Source: Mariprofundus sp. (GTDB taxonomy: Bacteria > Pseudomonadota > Zetaproteobacteria > Mariprofundales > Mariprofundaceae). From it: a DNA stretch of 32,795 nucleotides. Positions 21,810 through 30,444 of the stretch are shown piece after piece. The translations under genes and the position numbers were made by a program. Location of the stretch: the NCBI GenBank assembly GCA_030951045.1, contig JAUZQJ010000089.1, forward strand, positions 1 through 32,795. Direction: 5' to 3'. The notes beneath the pieces are model-generated. The model was not told the DNA's origin and did no database searches. It was given only the letters and a program-made list of their open reading frames with translations. The first letter of the stretch is position 1, and the number at the start of each line of letters is the position of its first letter.

Positions 21810-23906
21810 TTAGCCCTGTTTAGAGGTGGAATGCATGACCTCATAGAGCGTGGTTTTTAGCGTTTTTGCTTTAAATGGTTTTTGCAAAAATGCATTAGGG
21901 CGATCGCCAGCGATAAGAGAGCCGGCTTCAACCTCTGAATAGCCGGAAACCAGTATGATGGGTACTTTGCTGTCAATTTCACGCATACCCGCCATGGCTT
22001 CGACCCCCCCGAGCACAGGCATGGTCATATCGAGGAGTACTGCTTCCAGATTAGTATGATGTTTGGCGAATGCTTCCAGACCTTCTTTGCCATCATCGGC
22101 GGTCATCACCGTAAAGTGCAAGCTTTCTATGAAAGCTTTGCCTACTTGGCGTACCCGCATATCGTCGTCGACAATGAGGACTTTACCATCTCCTTGCCAT
22201 GCATCGACTTCGACAGTACTGATCATGGTCGCTTTAAACTCTTGATCAGTAGATGGCAGATAGACACGAAACGCCGTGCCTCTACCCTCTGAACTATGCA
22301 CCTGAATGGCACCATGGTGACCGCGTACAATACCAAGTACTGCAGATAGGCCCAGACCACTACCGGTTTCTTTGGTGGTAAAGAAGGGGTCAAAAATCTT
22401 AGAAATCATCTCAAGACTCATACCGCAACCAGTATCAGAGACTTCGATAATGACGTATTGGCCTGGTTTCAGGCATGAGCCATTATACAGTTTATCCAGT
22501 ATCTGGCGGTCTATGTTGCGGGCACCAGTAGATACTTTGATTTCACCTGACTTGGGGCCAATGGCATCGGCAGAATTAACGATGAAGTTAAGGATCAGTT
22601 GTTGAATTTGGGCCATGTCGCCTTCAATGCCGGGCAGTGTTTTTGCCAGTTTTATTTTTAGCGCAATATGACTACTTACCGAGGCACGAATAAGCTTCCC
22701 AGTCGATTTTACCATCTCGTTAAGATCGAGAATATCGAGTTCATAACTACCTTTTCCGGCATATGCGAGCATCTGCTTACATAACTCCGCAGCGTGATCG
22801 CAGGCGTCGCTGATATTATCGATATGGGTAGTTGCCTCTGCTTCTTCATCCAGACTGCTGCGAGCCAATTCTGCATTGCCGGAAATGGCTGCCAGCAGGT
22901 TATTAAAATCGTGGGCTATGCCTCCAGCCAGCACGCCAAGCGATTCCAGTCGTTGCGCATGTTCGAGCCGATCACTGTGATCGTTGGATGATAGGGGCTG
23001 ATCGCTTGTGTGCTGCTGTGATTCTTCAGCGGTGACTACAAAGGCGGGCTCACCATCATAAATAACCGGGCTGGATTGAATCCTGGCAACGATAGTCTGG
23101 CCGTCTTTGCGAATGATTGTTTCATCAACAGCAGGGGCGGGGCGAGCATGTTTGATCATGTTGGCAATGCGTTCTTTTACCTTTTCCAGATCATCATCTT
23201 GAACATAATCGTAAATGGATGTGCCAATGACCTCCTCAGTACCACTAGCGCCGAACAAGTCGGCAGCAATCGGATTGCAATATACCCAGCGGTCATTGCA
23301 ATGCACAGCTAAGGCATGCGGTAGGCTATCGAGCAGGGTGCGGTGACTCATTTTGTTGTTTAATAGTACATGCTCTTCATGTTTGAGACGTGAAGTGGTG
23401 TCTAGGATGCGATGTTGACTATTTTCTTCGCGTTGTTCGCGCCAAGTAATGGTGTAAGCGGCGATCAGGCTGAAAGCAACATAAGCCAGGCTAATATAGG
23501 CTGCTTTTTGCCAAATGAGATCACCAATGGTGGCGCTTAAAATTGCGATAATCAGAGCGTAAATTACAGTCCATATCAGGCCAATACGGGAGCCTGCACT
23601 TAAGCAGGCGATAAATGGGAATCCAAAACTCCAGATGAAACCAATGCCACTAAAACCACCCTGTAAAAACAATAGAGAAAACAGGGTGGCGGCATGGATA
23701 ATGAACAGGTTTTGTTGCACAAAAAGCATTTCTACTTTTTTGGTCCATAGGTAGAGAGAGGCAAGTGAAGCCACCATGAGCAGTTCGATTTGCCCCAAGC
23801 TGTTGAAGCCCTGACTGAAATTAATGATGCTAAACATCAGCACAAATGGAATGGCAACCAGCAGGGAGAGCTGTAATGGATTCATGTGAAGAATAGTCTT
23901 TTTCAT
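21810..23906 (-). CDS. PAS-domain hybrid sensor histidine kinase with C-terminal receiver
   Basis: A 698-residue membrane kinase, counted from the chosen ATG. About six hydrophobic helices occupy residues 10-155. A PAS domain follows (about 187-295), then a dimerisation domain with phospho-accepting His332 in GGIAHDFNNLL. The ATPase domain has an N-box near Asn444 (FIVNSADAIG), G1 DTGCGM and G2 GSGLGLSAV. A receiver (about 575-698) has acidic VDDD, Asp626 and Lys676 in QKPF. The HxDFNN type H-box fits NtrB-like kinases. I chose ATG 23906 because a probable promoter places the transcript start after an earlier in-frame GTG at 23954; the GAGGG upstream is 13 nt away, so the start is uncertain. 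Signal unknown. Confidence 0.85.
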   Translation of the reverse strand: MKKTILHMNPLQLSLLVAIPFVLMFSIINFSQGFNSLGQIELLMVASLASLYLWTKKVEMLFVQQNLFIIHAATLFSLLFLQGGFSGIGFIWSFGFPFIACLSAGSRIGLIWTVIYALIIAILSATIGDLIWQKAAYISLAYVAFSLIAAYTITWREQREENSQHRILDTTSRLKHEEHVLLNNKMSHRTLLDSLPHALAVHCNDRWVYCNPIAADLFGASGTEEVIGTSIYDYVQDDDLEKVKERIANMIKHARPAPAVDETIIRKDGQTIVARIQSSPVIYDGEPAFVVTAEESQQHTSDQPLSSNDHSDRLEHAQRLESLGVLAGGIAHDFNNLLAAISGNAELARSSLDEEAEATTHIDNISDACDHAAELCKQMLAYAGKGSYELDILDLNEMVKSTGKLIRASVSSHIALKIKLAKTLPGIEGDMAQIQQLILNFIVNSADAIGPKSGEIKVSTGARNIDRQILDKLYNGSCLKPGQYVIIEVSDTGCGMSLEMISKIFDPFFTTKETGSGLGLSAVLGIVRGHHGAIQVHSSEGRGTAFRVYLPSTDQEFKATMISTVEVDAWQGDGKVLIVDDDMRVRQVGKAFIESLHFTVMTADDGKEGLEAFAKHHTNLEAVLLDMTMPVLGGVEAMAGMREIDSKVPIILVSGYSEVEAGSLIAGDRPNAFLQKPFKAKTLKTTLYEVMHSTSKQG

Positions 23907-23956
23907 GGCAGTAAAAGCACCCTCATATTTTAAAATACGCTTCTTAACTGTCACAT

Positions 23957-23984
23957 ATTATAGCATAAAGGCTGTGTTTGTAAG
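23957..23984 (-). promoter_or_regulatory. Probable sigma-70 promoter of the PAS hybrid kinase gene
   Basis: On the minus strand a perfect -10 TATAAT (23957-23962) is preceded by TGC, giving an extended -10. CTTACA at 23979-23984 is a four-of-six -35 at 16-nt spacing. Transcription would start near 23949, about 45 nt before the chosen ATG. It lies in the 175-nt gap after cheB, so the kinase can be expressed separately from the genes upstream. Confidence 0.65.
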
Positions 23985-24081
23985 TTTTTTAAGATGTGTG
24001 ATTGCTGCCACTTGCACAAGCCGGGCCAATGTATTGCGTATGTTGTACTAAGCGTTTCTTTTTTGACTCTTTATTTTAAGA

Positions 24082-25167
24082 CTATTTGCACAGACTGATT
24101 AAGTGATCTCCGAGCGCGTTGAGTGCCACCTCTTCTTCAGCGGCGCCTATTTTTACGGCTGCACCGGGCATACCCCATACGACGGAACTGGCTTTATCTT
24201 GTGCTACAGTTCGGGCACTGGACTGTAGCATTTTTTTCAGACCGGAGGCTCCGTCTTCACCCATGCCGGTCATCAATGCGCCAATTGCTTTTGAGCCTGC
24301 ATGTTTGGCAACCGAATTGAATAGCATATCCACCGATGGACAATGGCTATTAATGGGATCCTTACCGCCAACATGACAAATATAACCCTGGCCATTGCGC
24401 TCGATGGTGAAATGTTCATCGCCGGCACCGACATAAATAAACCCCTTGCAGATTTCCATGCCTTCTTCAGCAGATACCACATGCATCGGTGAAGATTGAT
24501 CCAGCCTATCAATAAATGATGCAGAAAAACTTGTGGGAATATGCTGCACAAGTACTACTGCCCCTGTATCAGCAGGGAATTTGGCAATGACGTGGCGGAG
24601 TGCTTCTGTGCCGCCTGTTGAGGCTCCAAGCGCAATCAATTTATCCTGTGTGGGATGGTGTCGAACCGTTGTGGCTATATTTTTTTCGCTGCTTGAGAGG
24701 GGCATCTTTGCAGGCTGTTCTATGGCAATGCGTGTCTTTACTGCGGGTCCATATTTTTGTATGAATTGTTGCGAAACACGTTGAATTCGCCGAGTTAACT
24801 TGTTAAAAAAAGTTGTCTGCTGGGTCGTAGTTTCAAGTGAGGGTTTTACCATCATTGTGGCAATGCAGGAGCTGATTGCATTCAAGTAGGCACTGGACTT
24901 GGGCAATGCATCACTGGTCACAATCACCATAGCCAGTGATTTTTCTTCCGTCATCTGCATTAAAAATGTAGTGATGGCATCGCTGTTTTGATTAACCCCT
25001 AATACCAATACATCAGGTTTACGAATTTTTACCTGCATACGTGCCTGCATTACATCAGAGGCGATACCGTTCACGTTAATGCCGACTTGTTTGTTGAGCG
25101 CATGAACCATGGCCAGACGCGCTTTCGGAGCGCCTTCCACTACAACGACGTTTAATTTTGAAATCAT
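24082..25167 (-). CDS. cheB: CheB-type protein-glutamate methylesterase with degenerate receiver
   Basis: A 361-residue protein with the CheB layout: receiver-like domain (1-115), linker (115-170) and methylesterase domain (172-361). The catalytic triad is intact: Ser183 in GASTGGTEAL, His209 in VQHIP, Asp305 in MGEDGASG. The receiver has lost its acidic pocket (Glu11-Gly12 where Asp-Asp or Glu-Asp is normal) and its phosphorylation site (Gly57 in PDVLVLGV, normally Asp), while the lysine (Lys108 in VKPS) remains. It therefore should not be switched on by phosphorylation in the normal way. CheB demethylates and deamidates chemoreceptors; no cheR, cheA or receptor gene is in the window. It follows a stand-alone receiver gene by 51 nt. 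The ATG has GGTGAA upstream. Confidence 0.88.
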   Translation of the reverse strand: MISKLNVVVVEGAPKARLAMVHALNKQVGINVNGIASDVMQARMQVKIRKPDVLVLGVNQNSDAITTFLMQMTEEKSLAMVIVTSDALPKSSAYLNAISSCIATMMVKPSLETTTQQTTFFNKLTRRIQRVSQQFIQKYGPAVKTRIAIEQPAKMPLSSSEKNIATTVRHHPTQDKLIALGASTGGTEALRHVIAKFPADTGAVVLVQHIPTSFSASFIDRLDQSSPMHVVSAEEGMEICKGFIYVGAGDEHFTIERNGQGYICHVGGKDPINSHCPSVDMLFNSVAKHAGSKAIGALMTGMGEDGASGLKKMLQSSARTVAQDKASSVVWGMPGAAVKIGAAEEEVALNALGDHLISLCK

Positions 25168-25218
25168 AGATTCACCAGATTTAACAGCTTGTTGAAATTT
25201 CGGTAGGGCGGAAAGGGG

Positions 25219-25620
25219 TCATGTGAGATCAAATTCCATGACGCAGCTTAGTTTGTTGCGCAACTGAGGGAATTGAATGGGCTTGGTTACAAAATCAGAA
25301 GCCATCACCGCGATAGCACAATCTATTGCTGCCTTCCCTTCCAAAGCTGTGATCATAAATATCGGCAGTTCCTCACCTCCGGGCAATGTGCGAATGACTT
25401 CGCAAGCAGCAAAGCCATCCATTACCGGCATATCACCATCCAGCATGATCATTGCCGGATGCTGTTGTTCAAATATTTCCACGGCCTGTTCACCATCGCC
25501 AACAGTGATTACTACATAACCATTGGCTTGAAAAAATTGAGTCAGCATGACACAAAACATTGGATCATCATCTGCAACCAGTACAGTTGCTCCTTTTTCT
25601 ATCAAACTCATATCATTCAT
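25219..25620 (-). CDS. Stand-alone response regulator receiver (CheY-like)
   Basis: A 133-residue single-domain receiver with no output domain. The acidic pocket ADDDP (Asp17-Asp19), phospho-acceptor Asp61 in MIMLDGDMPVMDG, switch residue Thr91 (MITALEG) and Lys113 (VTKPIQF) are all present, so it should be phosphorylatable. ATG 25620 is preceded by AAAAGGTG and gives a start just before the first beta strand. The frame runs 63 codons further into the hybrid kinase coding region, which is a shadow. It begins 31 nt after the hybrid kinase stop and is the obvious local target of that kinase's HPt domain, or a phosphate sink. Confidence 0.9.
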   Translation of the reverse strand: MNDMSLIEKGATVLVADDDPMFCVMLTQFFQANGYVVITVGDGEQAVEIFEQQHPAMIMLDGDMPVMDGFAACEVIRTLPGGEELPIFMITALEGKAAIDCAIAVMASDFVTKPIQFPQLRNKLSCVMEFDLT

Positions 25621-25651
25621 TATAGCACCTTTTTCTGTTTTTTTTAGCTTA

Positions 25652-28600
25652 CTAGCGGATTTCGGATAACCAGTTGGCGGCGAGGGCCTCTTGCACCTGT
25701 TCTGCCGCTTGTTTGAATTCGTTGAATAAACGTGCGGCGGCTTTGATGTCGTTGTTTTGGCCAAACTGTTCGAGCTGAAAACAGAGCTCACCCAATGTCG
25801 CGGCAGCAATGGAACGACTGGCGCCTTTTAAACGGTGTCCATTACGGCGCAGTGTATCGCCATCAGCAGCAGCAATAGCGGCTTCAATTGCTTCGATCTG
25901 TTTAGGCAGTTCGGATAAATAGGTGTCGAGAATCATGCCGATACCAAAACCCATATCCGTTTGTAGTTGGCGCAGTGCAGCTTCATCTACGACGGCTAGA
26001 GCAGGTTCTTCGTTATGTTGTTCTTCCTCTATGGTTACGCTATTGGGTTGGGAGTCAGCTTGTGTTTGCGAGGGCAACCATTCGGCCATTACCCCTTTTA
26101 GTGCTTTGCCGGTGAGTGGCTTGGTCAGGTGAGCATTCATGCCTGCATCCCGGGTGCGCTGCATATTCGTATCGAGTGCATGTGCTGTCAGTGCGATAAT
26201 CGGAATCTGTTGTGCGTTTTCACTGAACTGTTCCAGCTCTCGTATTTCACGGGTGGCAGCAATGCCATCCAGATCTGGCATCTGCACGTCCATCAAAATC
26301 AAATCATATTCATGTTCGGCATACAGGGTCAGTGCTTCCAGGCCATTGTGTGCCACATCTACATTGGCAAAGCCTTGGTTCTTCAACATGCCCACGGCCA
26401 CTTGCTCATTCACGGCATTATCTTCAGCCAGCAGGATGCGTTCATCGCGATGAATAACACCAATCTCTGTATCACTACGAATGATCCGCTTTCTGACTCC
26501 CATCACATCCAGCACTGTTTCGCACAGCGAATGTACATAAATGGGCTTACGCATAAAACCATTCAGCCCATATTTTTGGCGCAATGCATTATCAAACGTA
26601 AAATCCAGTGATGTGGTCATGATAACTTTCAAGTCGGAAAGTTCAGGTGTTTCCTTAATCACACGTGCCAGCGTCATGCCATCCATGCCTTGCATTTGAT
26701 GATCTATAAATATCATATCATAGGCAGTAGATTGTCTGGTCATCTCTAGCAAGCGTTGTTTGGTATCTTCTCCGCTGCTGCACATATCACAACTCGCGCC
26801 CCAACCTGCCAACAGGCCATGCAATATGTCGCGATTGGTCGCATTGTCATCGACCACCAAGGCCCGCCACTGTGAAAATTCATCACTATATTGATGGGGT
26901 CCCGCTGCAATGGGAGCGGATTTCTTTAGCTTGAGATCGAAGTAAAAGCATGAGCCTTTGCCGATCTCACTTTTCACCGCAATGTCACCACCCATCATGG
27001 ATACCAATCGCTTCACAATAGCCAGTCCCAGACCTGTGCCGCCATGTTTACGTGTATCGGTTCCATCAGCCTGGGTGAACTCTTCAAACAGGCGCGCCTG
27101 ATCTTTAACGGAAATACCTCTGCCCGTATCGGCAACCTGAAAGCGGACAATCACCTGTAAATCGTTTTCTGACTGCAAATCGACAGCAATCAAAACCTCG
27201 CCCTGTTGGGTAAACTTAATGGCATTAGATACCAAATTTAACATCACTTGATGTAAGCGATCTGAATCGCCTATTACTACATTTTTTACCACAGGGATGC
27301 CTCTGGCAATCAACTCCAGAGTGTTTTCATTTTGATTAACTTGTGAGGAAAATAGTTGGACAACATCTTCAATCACGTGATTAGGATTAAATTCGATTGC
27401 TTTCACCTCCATTTGACCGGCTTCAATTTTGGAGAAATCGAGAATGTCGTTCAGAATCGTTAATAGAGCTTTGCCGCTGGATTGTATCACTTCCATGCGT
27501 TTGCGCTGTGCCGGATACATTTTCGACGAAAGCACCAGCTCAGTTAACCCCAAGACCCCATTTAACGGTGTGCGGATCTCATGGCTCATGGTGGCCAGAA
27601 ACTGACTTTTGGCCAAAGCAGCCTGTTCGGCATTGATCAAAGCCTTTTCCAGTTGATTGTTCTGGCTTTCCAGCTCTTCTGCCAGTTTGGCTAATTGTGC
27701 AGTACGGTTATTTACTTTCACTTCCAGTGCAACGTTCAGGGCTTCTGTTTTTTGACGCGATTCTCTTAAATGCGTTACCATCTGTTGCAGAGCATGGCTT
27801 AATAAACCTATTTCATCTTTGCCTGTGTTCGGCATAGGTACGTCTTTTTCGCCTTCACTGATTTTGACTGCAACATCGATCATCTTACGCACAGGGCGGG
27901 TTAAATAGCGCGCCCAATAATATGTGACCACGCCTAGAAAAATGGCCAGCAACAGGGTGAGCCACAGCATTCTGTCGCGCAATGCAAGTGATTGTTGGCG
28001 TAACTGATGCAGTGTGAATGTACCTCCTATATGCAAAAAACGATCGGGGTGGCTCTGATCAAGGAGTACTTTGCCGAGTATTAATATAAGCCCCGAATCA
28101 TCTAACAGATATTGATCAATACTGTTCGATGTATGCTTGTTGTTTTGTAAAAGCGCACCTTCAATATGAAAGTCCTGCTGCAAAGTGGTCTGCTGTCCGA
28201 GTTCAAAAGCCATGTTCTTGTGTGCATCAGGATGTACGATGTAATCACCATGCGCATTGGCAATAAAATAGTGTTGCTGATCATCGCTGTGCTCGACATG
28301 AGTCAAAACAGATTGTGCCAGTAGGTTGAAATCAACATTGATCAGCAAAATGCCATAGATTGCGCCATTATCATCAAATAGCGCTGTTGAAACGCGCAAC
28401 ACCGGTTGCGGCGGTAGGGTAATGACACCATGTTCTCGATTTAGGGTGATATCGGAAAAGCGAAACTTGCCCGGTTTGAGTTTGATGGATGCCTGGAAAT
28501 AATCCCACTTATTTTTTTTCATTAACTTACTGTTGGCAATGACTGTAATACCGTGTGCCAAACGAGCTACCCGCGCTAGCTCATGTCCATCGTTGGCCAC

Positions 28601-28948
28601 ACCAATTAAACGTACCTGAGAATACATTTTGTGTTGCACCAGCAGATTGGAAAAAAGCTTTTCCAAATGCCTGATATCTGTCTGAATAGAAAGACCTTTG
28701 GCGAATCTTTGAGCCAGTGATTGCACGGGCTGAGATTGGGATAAAAAGGCCACATCTGATCTTACCATCTCTGCATTGGAACTTAATAAATCGGATTCTT
28801 CTTGTACCTGCATGGATAAGCTATTAATGGCTTCTTGCTGCAATAACTGATCAGATTCGAGATAGGCCATCATGGCTACGCCAAGCACACCAAACAGGGT
28901 GATAATAAATGACATTGATGCAAACTTTACTGGTAATGATAATTGCAT
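25652..28948 (-). CDS. BarA-like hybrid sensor kinase: Cache sensor, HAMP, kinase, two receivers, HPt
   Basis: A 1,098-residue inner-membrane multi-step relay kinase. Transmembrane helix 1 (about 8-30) and helix 2 (about 328-348) flank a periplasmic sensor of about 295 residues that resembles a double Cache domain (INVDFNLL, ANAHGDYIVHP). Then come HAMP (about 349-402), a coiled coil (400-445) and a dimerisation domain with His456 (SHEIRTPLNG). The ATPase domain has N-box NLVSNAIKFT, DTGRGI and GGTGLGLAIV. Receiver 1 has Asp749, receiver 2 has Asp887, and the HPt domain has His1038 (NGHRLKGASRS). All phosphorelay residues are intact. The nearest known layouts are BarA, ArcB and TodS-like kinases. 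The receiver and cheB genes follow, probably in one operon. The ligand is unknown. Confidence 0.9.
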   Translation of the reverse strand: MQLSLPVKFASMSFIITLFGVLGVAMMAYLESDQLLQQEAINSLSMQVQEESDLLSSNAEMVRSDVAFLSQSQPVQSLAQRFAKGLSIQTDIRHLEKLFSNLLVQHKMYSQVRLIGVANDGHELARVARLAHGITVIANSKLMKKNKWDYFQASIKLKPGKFRFSDITLNREHGVITLPPQPVLRVSTALFDDNGAIYGILLINVDFNLLAQSVLTHVEHSDDQQHYFIANAHGDYIVHPDAHKNMAFELGQQTTLQQDFHIEGALLQNNKHTSNSIDQYLLDDSGLILILGKVLLDQSHPDRFLHIGGTFTLHQLRQQSLALRDRMLWLTLLLAIFLGVVTYYWARYLTRPVRKMIDVAVKISEGEKDVPMPNTGKDEIGLLSHALQQMVTHLRESRQKTEALNVALEVKVNNRTAQLAKLAEELESQNNQLEKALINAEQAALAKSQFLATMSHEIRTPLNGVLGLTELVLSSKMYPAQRKRMEVIQSSGKALLTILNDILDFSKIEAGQMEVKAIEFNPNHVIEDVVQLFSSQVNQNENTLELIARGIPVVKNVVIGDSDRLHQVMLNLVSNAIKFTQQGEVLIAVDLQSENDLQVIVRFQVADTGRGISVKDQARLFEEFTQADGTDTRKHGGTGLGLAIVKRLVSMMGGDIAVKSEIGKGSCFYFDLKLKKSAPIAAGPHQYSDEFSQWRALVVDDNATNRDILHGLLAGWGASCDMCSSGEDTKQRLLEMTRQSTAYDMIFIDHQMQGMDGMTLARVIKETPELSDLKVIMTTSLDFTFDNALRQKYGLNGFMRKPIYVHSLCETVLDVMGVRKRIIRSDTEIGVIHRDERILLAEDNAVNEQVAVGMLKNQGFANVDVAHNGLEALTLYAEHEYDLILMDVQMPDLDGIAATREIRELEQFSENAQQIPIIALTAHALDTNMQRTRDAGMNAHLTKPLTGKALKGVMAEWLPSQTQADSQPNSVTIEEEQHNEEPALAVVDEAALRQLQTDMGFGIGMILDTYLSELPKQIEAIEAAIAAADGDTLRRNGHRLKGASRSIAAATLGELCFQLEQFGQNNDIKAAARLFNEFKQAAEQVQEALAANWLSEIR

Positions 28949-28983
28949 ACCTACTATCCACCCTGATTCCCTGAATAAAAGTT

Positions 28984-29022
28984 AAATAACCATTTATTTG
29001 AGCAATATCTATGCCATAGATA
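28984..29022. promoter_or_regulatory. Two short inverted repeats upstream of the hybrid kinase gene
   Basis: One perfect 8-bp inverted repeat with a single central base lies at 29006-29022 (TATCTATG on each arm). A second, AAATAA with TTATTT, lies at 28984-28989/28994-28999. They fall 36-74 bp before the kinase start in the 201-nt space between that gene and the VOC gene, where a promoter or operator is expected. A loose minus-strand promoter match overlaps the 17-nt repeat. The repeats are seen; the operator role is inferred. Confidence 0.35.
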
Positions 29023-29149
29023 AGGGGGCTTCAATCATGGTTGTTTTTGAGAGGGGAGGTCATGGTCATTGAGAATGTGGGTTAGCTACAGTGAATGATT
29101 AACGGTGTTCGCTGGTGGTCAGGATGCCTATGGAAAGATCTTCTGGTAT

Positions 29150-29509
29150 TTATGTGGTTAATTCGATGGTGTTACCATCTGGATCACGACAAAAGAGTGC
29201 GTTCCGACCGGATTTACTCATGGTATATGGTACATCCATCGTATCTAGCTTACTGGCGATCAATTTGAGATCATCAGTTTGCATGGCGACATGATTGTCT
29301 CGTCCGCCGTGCAAAGGTTTAGGGCAATTTTCATAAGGGTTATCGAGCAGCATAAGGTGAATTTGTTGGCCACCATCAAGGCCATACCATAGGCCATCAA
29401 AAGCAAGCGCGGCAGGGCGCTCAAGGCGTTGTAGATCGAACACCTGTTCGTAAAAGTGGGCGGCTCTGTTGAGGTCACTTACCAATAATGCAATATGTAC
29501 AATCTTCAT
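29150..29509 (-). CDS. VOC (glyoxalase/dioxygenase fold) family protein
   Basis: A 119-residue small cytosolic protein of the vicinal-oxygen-chelate superfamily. Two beta-alpha-beta-beta-beta units are visible: residues 1-55 starting MKIVHIALLVSDLNRAAHFYE, and 72-119 starting NHVAMQTDD. The likely metal ligands are His5, His51, His73 and Glu116 (FCRDPDGNTIEL), a set seen in dioxygenase-like or FosX-like members rather than classical glyoxalase I, which normally has Glu at the second position. The substrate cannot be named. ATG 29509 has GGGAG upstream; an 18-codon extension lacks family features. It is divergent from folD across 65 nt. Confidence 0.8.
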   Translation of the reverse strand: MKIVHIALLVSDLNRAAHFYEQVFDLQRLERPAALAFDGLWYGLDGGQQIHLMLLDNPYENCPKPLHGGRDNHVAMQTDDLKLIASKLDTMDVPYTMSKSGRNALFCRDPDGNTIELTT

Positions 29510-29574
29510 GTTTTCTCCCATAGCCAAGCTTATGATTGTCTGAACAGGCCGATACTGCAACAATGCGCAGTCAT

Positions 29575-30444
29575 ATGACTACTTTAAATGCACAGATACT
29601 AGATGGTAAAGCCCTGGCTGCTCGCATGCGGCAGGAAATAGCGCTTGATGCTGACGCGCAGAGTCGCAAACACGGCCGAAAACCCGGACTAGCGGTTATT
29701 CTGGTTGGTGCCGACCCTGCTTCAGAGGTCTATGTCCGAGCCAAAAAAACCGGTTGTGAAAAAGCAGGCATTGCCTCTTATTCGCATGAGTTGCCTGCCG
29801 ATACCACGCAGCAACATCTGCTTGGCCTGATTACTGAACTGAATCACGATCCGAAAGTAGATGGTATTCTGGTGCAGTTGCCTGTGCCTGCGCACATTAA
29901 TCCCGAGACGATCATTGAAGCGATTGACCCGAGTAAGGATGTGGATGGTTTCCACCCTTATAATCTTGGTCGGTTGGCTGCGCGTCAGCCGGCACTGCGC
30001 TCGTGCACACCGTATGGCTGCATGAAACTGATTGAAGAAACGGGCATTGATTTGCATGGTAAAGAGTGTGTGATTGTTGGTGCATCGAATATTGTCGGTC
30101 GTCCGATGGCATTGGAATTATTGTTGGCCGGAGCTACGGTGACGGTGACGCATAAGTTTACCAGCGATTTGCAGAGTCATGTCGAACGCGCGGATGTGTT
30201 GGTGGCGGCAGCCGGTAAACAGGGCCTGATTAAAGGCGAATGGATTAAACCCGGTGCAATCGTTGTGGATGTTGGCATTCATCGTTTGGAAGATGGGACG
30301 TTAACCGGAGACGTGGCTTTTGAAGATGCCAGTAAGCGTGCTGGCTGGATTACCCCGGTGCCCGGTGGTGTGGGCCCTATGACGATTACCATGTTGTTGG
30401 CCAATACTGTGCAAGCATTTAAAGCACACCTGGGAGAAGGATAG
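29575..30444 (+). CDS. folD: Bifunctional methylene-THF dehydrogenase / methenyl-THF cyclohydrolase
   Basis: A 289-residue enzyme, the usual 280-300. It interconverts 5,10-methylene-THF, 5,10-methenyl-THF and 10-formyl-THF with NADP(H) in the cytosol. Catalytic Tyr53 and Lys57 occur in [16 protein letters not shown]. Further motifs are [23 protein letters not shown], the nucleotide-binding [10 protein letters not shown] and the C-terminal [19 protein letters not shown] chose ATG 29575, which gives the normal N-terminus; TTG 29536 and ATG 29563 in frame add residues without family likeness. No clear ribosome site is seen. The stop directly abuts gcvT, so folD leads a one-carbon operon. Confidence 0.95.
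   Translation: MTTLNAQILDGKALAARMRQEIALDADAQSRKHGRKPGLAVILVGADPASEVYVRAKKTGCEKAGIASYSHELPADTTQQHLLGLITELNHDPKVDGILVQLPVPAHINPETIIEAIDPSKDVDGFHPYNLGRLAARQPALRSCTPYGCMKLIEETGIDLHGKECVIVGASNIVGRPMALELLLAGATVTVTHKFTSDLQSHVERADVLVAAAGKQGLIKGEWIKPGAIVVDVGIHRLEDGTLTGDVAFEDASKRAGWITPVPGGVGPMTITMLLANTVQAFKAHLGEG

Noticed and set aside
23907-23954. GTG start giving a 714-residue PAS kinase
   Set aside because: The extended -10 at 23957-23962 would put the transcript start after this GTG.
26129-26611. 160-codon plus-strand open frame inside the hybrid kinase gene
   Set aside because: Antisense to a clearly real receiver-coding region; composition (Cys, His and Ile rich) is that of a shadow frame.
29510-29574. 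Glycine riboswitch ahead of folD-gcvT
   Set aside because: The gap is only 65 nt and none of the conserved glycine riboswitch segments can be seen there or before gcvPA.
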